23,278 nt of DNA, from positions 1 through 23,278 of IMG/VR virus record IMGVR_UViG_3300004448_000425. One strand, given 5' to 3'. Positions 22,201-23,278 of this stretch are shown one piece after another. The DNA is from a virus. The first letter of the stretch is position 1. Each line of letters begins with the position of its first letter. A program made the position numbers and the translations under genes. A model generated the notes under the pieces. It was not told the origin of the DNA. It saw only the letters and a list, made by a program, of their open reading frames with translations, and did no database searches.

Positions 22201-22496
22201 CTGAGAACATAGCTAAGTCCGCTTTCCAGAGGTCTGCATACTCTTCCCTTATACCAACAGGCATAGACAATCTGTCTTATATGTTTGGTGGTGATCCCGT
22301 GTTTGCTTATGGAAGATCGTCTGGGCTACCAAGTAATATATTTTTTGGAAACCCGTCGATAGACGCTTTTAACAAGGCAACCGCTCTCCCCGGAACCATA
22401 TTATCTGGGGATTTCTCAGAGGCAGCTAAGGCTCTCCCTTACCAAAACATGCTCGGAGTAACCAACTTTCTTCGCGCTATAGACGAAGACGACTAA
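19230..22496 (+). CDS. Internal virion protein D (T7 gp16-like), without a transglycosylase domain
   Basis: 1088 residues; T7 gp16 has 1318, of which the first ~150 are a soluble lytic transglycosylase domain. Here the N-terminus is a proline/glutamate-rich linker with no Glu-Ser catalytic motif or SLT-like pattern. A Gly/Ala-rich hydrophobic region follows (about 155-180 and 231-247), then long helices. The C-terminal part, AELGNTLAFAGFRA, QRMSASAFIQKMGS, and GKAVTQFRTFMLVAHAKQFLHG, matches the gp16 family, and FMLSTFIGGLAYMGQ is a likely membrane segment. gp16 spans the inner membrane and helps pull DNA in. A second ATG at 19233 could be used. The stop codon lies within a family B palindrome, and a family A repeat lies inside the gene. 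Confidence 0.87.
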   Translation: MMAEATELLTPPVDQQLSTPTEPQFDSRDNKPTQADVTDAFIQPVRRPEEILAEELTPRAKRPEIIDEVPWNLAGQIAEEDWALQNLARWLGREEHLPDPDFVMTPEMFEAAAKQDGISFTNLDELSSSHSQADWDEKVAHIKQEQDFNNEIAKYGWKGAGLRMGVSFMDPGVWGLAIATGGLGLYGKAAQVGRMATVARWGGVSAAEAGLIEAAMLTDKVTWGWEDSAASVGASLIVGGSLGALFAKPVQNLTKNIEAQAVKRQAEESGVTLSEASRTKLDGERELVNFDPLSPDSNIAPAAMTHINIKNPFGPSVRIPLRFDMMAFVKTSPSEPLRRYFGGIAQDVVGDTTTGRIVNMSATELGTQMYRTYSASFMQPYTANFNKFKEEISYGLLDRDAVRMQFSELVEQAVRRDGDGWIDSLDNLSDVQKQAVKAQRNEYRSMMRQVLKDLKEAGVDGAEAIAENALYVPRRIRASTLTRWRDQLGDDGLVDFIAQAYRSGSKRPITMAQAQSVARIHIKNIERYDGGFERVSGSVTKQQLDEIKKLLSEGGATPQTTRDIEIIEKILSDKKGGSNLSRRLDLDETFEAKGYKMEDLYESSALDGMDKYLRVMTGRVQAAKVLGIRSDAEFQERIKEIGESVIGKDPKTVARVKADIKRVDVLYRHLTGKPMDKDAGKSASGDTAFRLLMDYNYMRVMNQVGFPQFAELGNTLAFAGFRATLRSVPALKKLRRDLETGEIVNQDILRDLEAMNAIGSDYIRYQTVSSRFTGPSDEVIGHNMTDSQRKVMDLATKGKRVTSILSGMVPITVGLQRMSASAFIQKMGSLQRKALTEKDYRRFREIGWTDEVTNGIRDQLKKATYTKTGAIDDLNMTQWDGKLREEFANGIARWTYRVIQENDPGALGYFMTQRVGKAVTQFRTFMLVAHAKQFLHGVQRLKQGDLQVANAFMLSTFIGGLAYMGQSELKTIGASNRDELLHDPDKGYLAPENIAKSAFQRSAYSSLIPTGIDNLSYMFGGDPVFAYGRSSGLPSNIFFGNPSIDAFNKATALPGTILSGDFSEAAKALPYQNMLGVTNFLRAIDEDD
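21796..21813 (+). promoter_or_regulatory. Family A repeat, copy 3: candidate promoter for the tail fibre region
   Basis: An identical 18-nt core inside gene 16 encodes Arg-Asp-Gln-Leu-Lys, as copy 1 does in the RNA polymerase gene in the same frame. It lies about 750 nt before the tail fibre ATG, a position comparable to T7 phi-17. The inferred start is G21812. It shares AGG after the core with copy 2. Confidence 0.6.
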
Positions 22497-22508
22497 AGAA
22501 ACTTTAGT
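22492..22508. repeat. Family B palindrome, copy 6 (ACTAAAGAAACTTTAGT)
   Basis: A perfect copy, extended to 8-bp arms by flanking G and C (22491-22509). It contains the TAA stop of the gp16-like gene and lies 35 nt before the tail fibre ATG, the same distance as copy 4 from the capsid ATG. Confidence 0.88.
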
Positions 22509-22543
22509 CCACCCCCTACCCCTCCATAAAAGGAAAATCTTAA

Positions 22544-23278
22544 ATGTCGTTTGCGCTCACTAGGACAACTGGTGACGGCAGCACTGCTACGTTCAATGTG
22601 CCGTTCAGCTACAGGGCTACGGCTGATGTTATAGTTAAAGTAGCTGGCGTGACCAAAACGATTACCACTCACTACACGTTCCCTACTTCTTCCACCATTC
22701 AGTTTACGGCGGGAAACATACCAGCTAATGCAGCGGTCGTTGAAATACGTAGGGCTACTAGCCACAACGCTCGTCTGGTTGATTACGTAGCTGGTGCAAC
22801 TCTGACAGAGACTGATCTAGACACTGACTCAGAACAAGCGTTCTTCATCTCCCAAGAAGCTATCGACTACGCTACAGATACCATTGCTCTTAACGCCAAC
22901 GACAAGTTCGACGCCCTCAACAAGCAGATACAAAACCTAGCAGACCCCGCTCTTGCACAGGATGCTGTAACTAAAAACTACTTAGAAAACACGTTCCTTA
23001 CACCCACTGATAAAACAAACATCACTGCGGTTAATGCAGTCTCTACAGAAATAGGACGCCTCGGCACCGCAGAGGCAGTAGCCGACATGGCGATCATCGG
23101 CACCGCTGATTTCGTTGCCGACATGAATACAATAGCGTCCGCAGATTTTGTTTCTGACCTGAACACCGTCGCTTCCGCCGATTTCGTGGCCGATATGAGC
23201 GTGCTGGCAACGGCAGACGTTGTAACCGACATGAACACACTTGGCACCAGCGCAAACGTCACGGCGATGGACACAGTG
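22544..23278 (+). CDS. Tail fibre protein, N-terminal part (T7 gp17-like; runs off the window)
   Basis: The frame is open from ATG 22544 to the last base (245 codons), with AAAAGGAAAA as ribosome site. Residues 1 to about 150 match the T7 fibre N-terminal domain, which anchors the fibre to the tail nozzle: TGDGSTATFNVPFSY, a THYTF turn, VVEIRRAT and LTETDLDTDSEQAFFISQEAID. From residue 173 the protein is made of 12-residue repeats (see separate entry), probably a shaft or coiled segment. The receptor-binding tip lies beyond the window, so specificity cannot be judged. It follows gene 16, as in T7. Confidence 0.92.
   Translation, partial: MSFALTRTTGDGSTATFNVPFSYRATADVIVKVAGVTKTITTHYTFPTSSTIQFTAGNIPANAAVVEIRRATSHNARLVDYVAGATLTETDLDTDSEQAFFISQEAIDYATDTIALNANDKFDALNKQIQNLADPALAQDAVTKNYLENTFLTPTDKTNITAVNAVSTEIGRLGTAEAVADMAIIGTADFVADMNTIASADFVSDLNTVASADFVADMSVLATADVVTDMNTLGTSANVTAMDTV
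23060..23275 (+). repeat. Six imperfect 36-bp (12-residue) repeats in the tail fibre
   Basis: Successive units read LGTAEAVADMAI, IGTADFVADMNT, IASADFVSDLNT, VASADFVADMSV, LATADVVTDMNT and LGTSANVTAMDT. The heptad-like spacing of hydrophobic residues suggests a trimeric shaft. DNA identity is lower than protein similarity, so the array is old or under selection. It may continue past the window. Confidence 0.88.

Noticed and set aside
22978-23274. A minus-strand frame with regular Ser/Ala/Val repeats.
   Set aside because: It is the complement of the tail fibre's 12-residue repeats, which explain the regularity.

Overview
The window is a 23.3-kb stretch of a T7-like podovirus genome (Autographiviridae-type). 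All recognisable genes lie on the + strand and follow the T7 gene order almost one for one: 1 (3' end), 2.5, 3, 3.5, 4, 5, 6, 7.3-like, 8, 9, 10, 11, 12, 13, 14, 15, 16 and 17 (5' part). The additions are a LAGLIDADG endonuclease between 5 and 6, a gp1.7/DUF3310 protein and an adenosylcobalamin-type (class II) ribonucleotide reductase after 6, a very basic AAKKP-repeat protein after the portal, and two small unknown ORFs. The B12-dependent reductase, the balanced base composition and a tail fibre with 12-residue repeats suggest a marine phage, possibly of an alphaproteobacterium. The host is inference; no host gene, integrase, tRNA or CRISPR array is present.

Layout. 1-306 is the C-terminus of the single-subunit phage RNA polymerase. 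370-8189 is the DNA metabolism block: ssDNA-binding protein, endonuclease I, amidase/lysozyme, primase-helicase, DNA polymerase, homing-type endonuclease, 5'-3' exonuclease, DUF3310 protein and ribonucleotide reductase. 8218-13044 is the head block: two small proteins, portal, basic protein, small ORF, scaffold and major capsid protein. A hairpin-plus-T-tract terminator follows the capsid gene, as T-phi does in T7. 13124-23278 is the tail and internal core block: tail tubes A and B, gp13- to gp16-like internal virion proteins, and the start of the tail fibre. Packing is tight, with 1-50 nt overlaps and translational coupling (TAATG, ATGA, TTGA). No gap between genes exceeds about 130 nt.

The most interesting content is two families of short dispersed repeats that the genes do not explain. 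Family A is an 18-nt sequence, TTAGGGACCAGTTAAAGA, present three times, always on the + strand: inside the end of the RNA polymerase gene, filling the only gap before the head block, and inside the end of gene 16. It resembles promoters of single-subunit phage RNA polymerases (SP6-like end, Syn5-like core) and is my candidate for the late promoter. Family B is a perfect 7-3-7 inverted repeat, ACTAAAGTTTCTTTAGT or its reverse complement. It occurs six times (one copy with one mismatch) at the upstream edge of each transcriptional block: before 2.5, at the start codon of 5, at the start codon of the first head-block gene, before 10, before 15 and before 17. It may be an operator-like or RNA-processing element; its role is unknown to me. 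Other points are an internal start in the primase-helicase gene that would give a T7 4B-like zinc-less form, a shortened thioredoxin-binding region in the DNA polymerase, and a gp16 homologue without the usual N-terminal transglycosylase domain.
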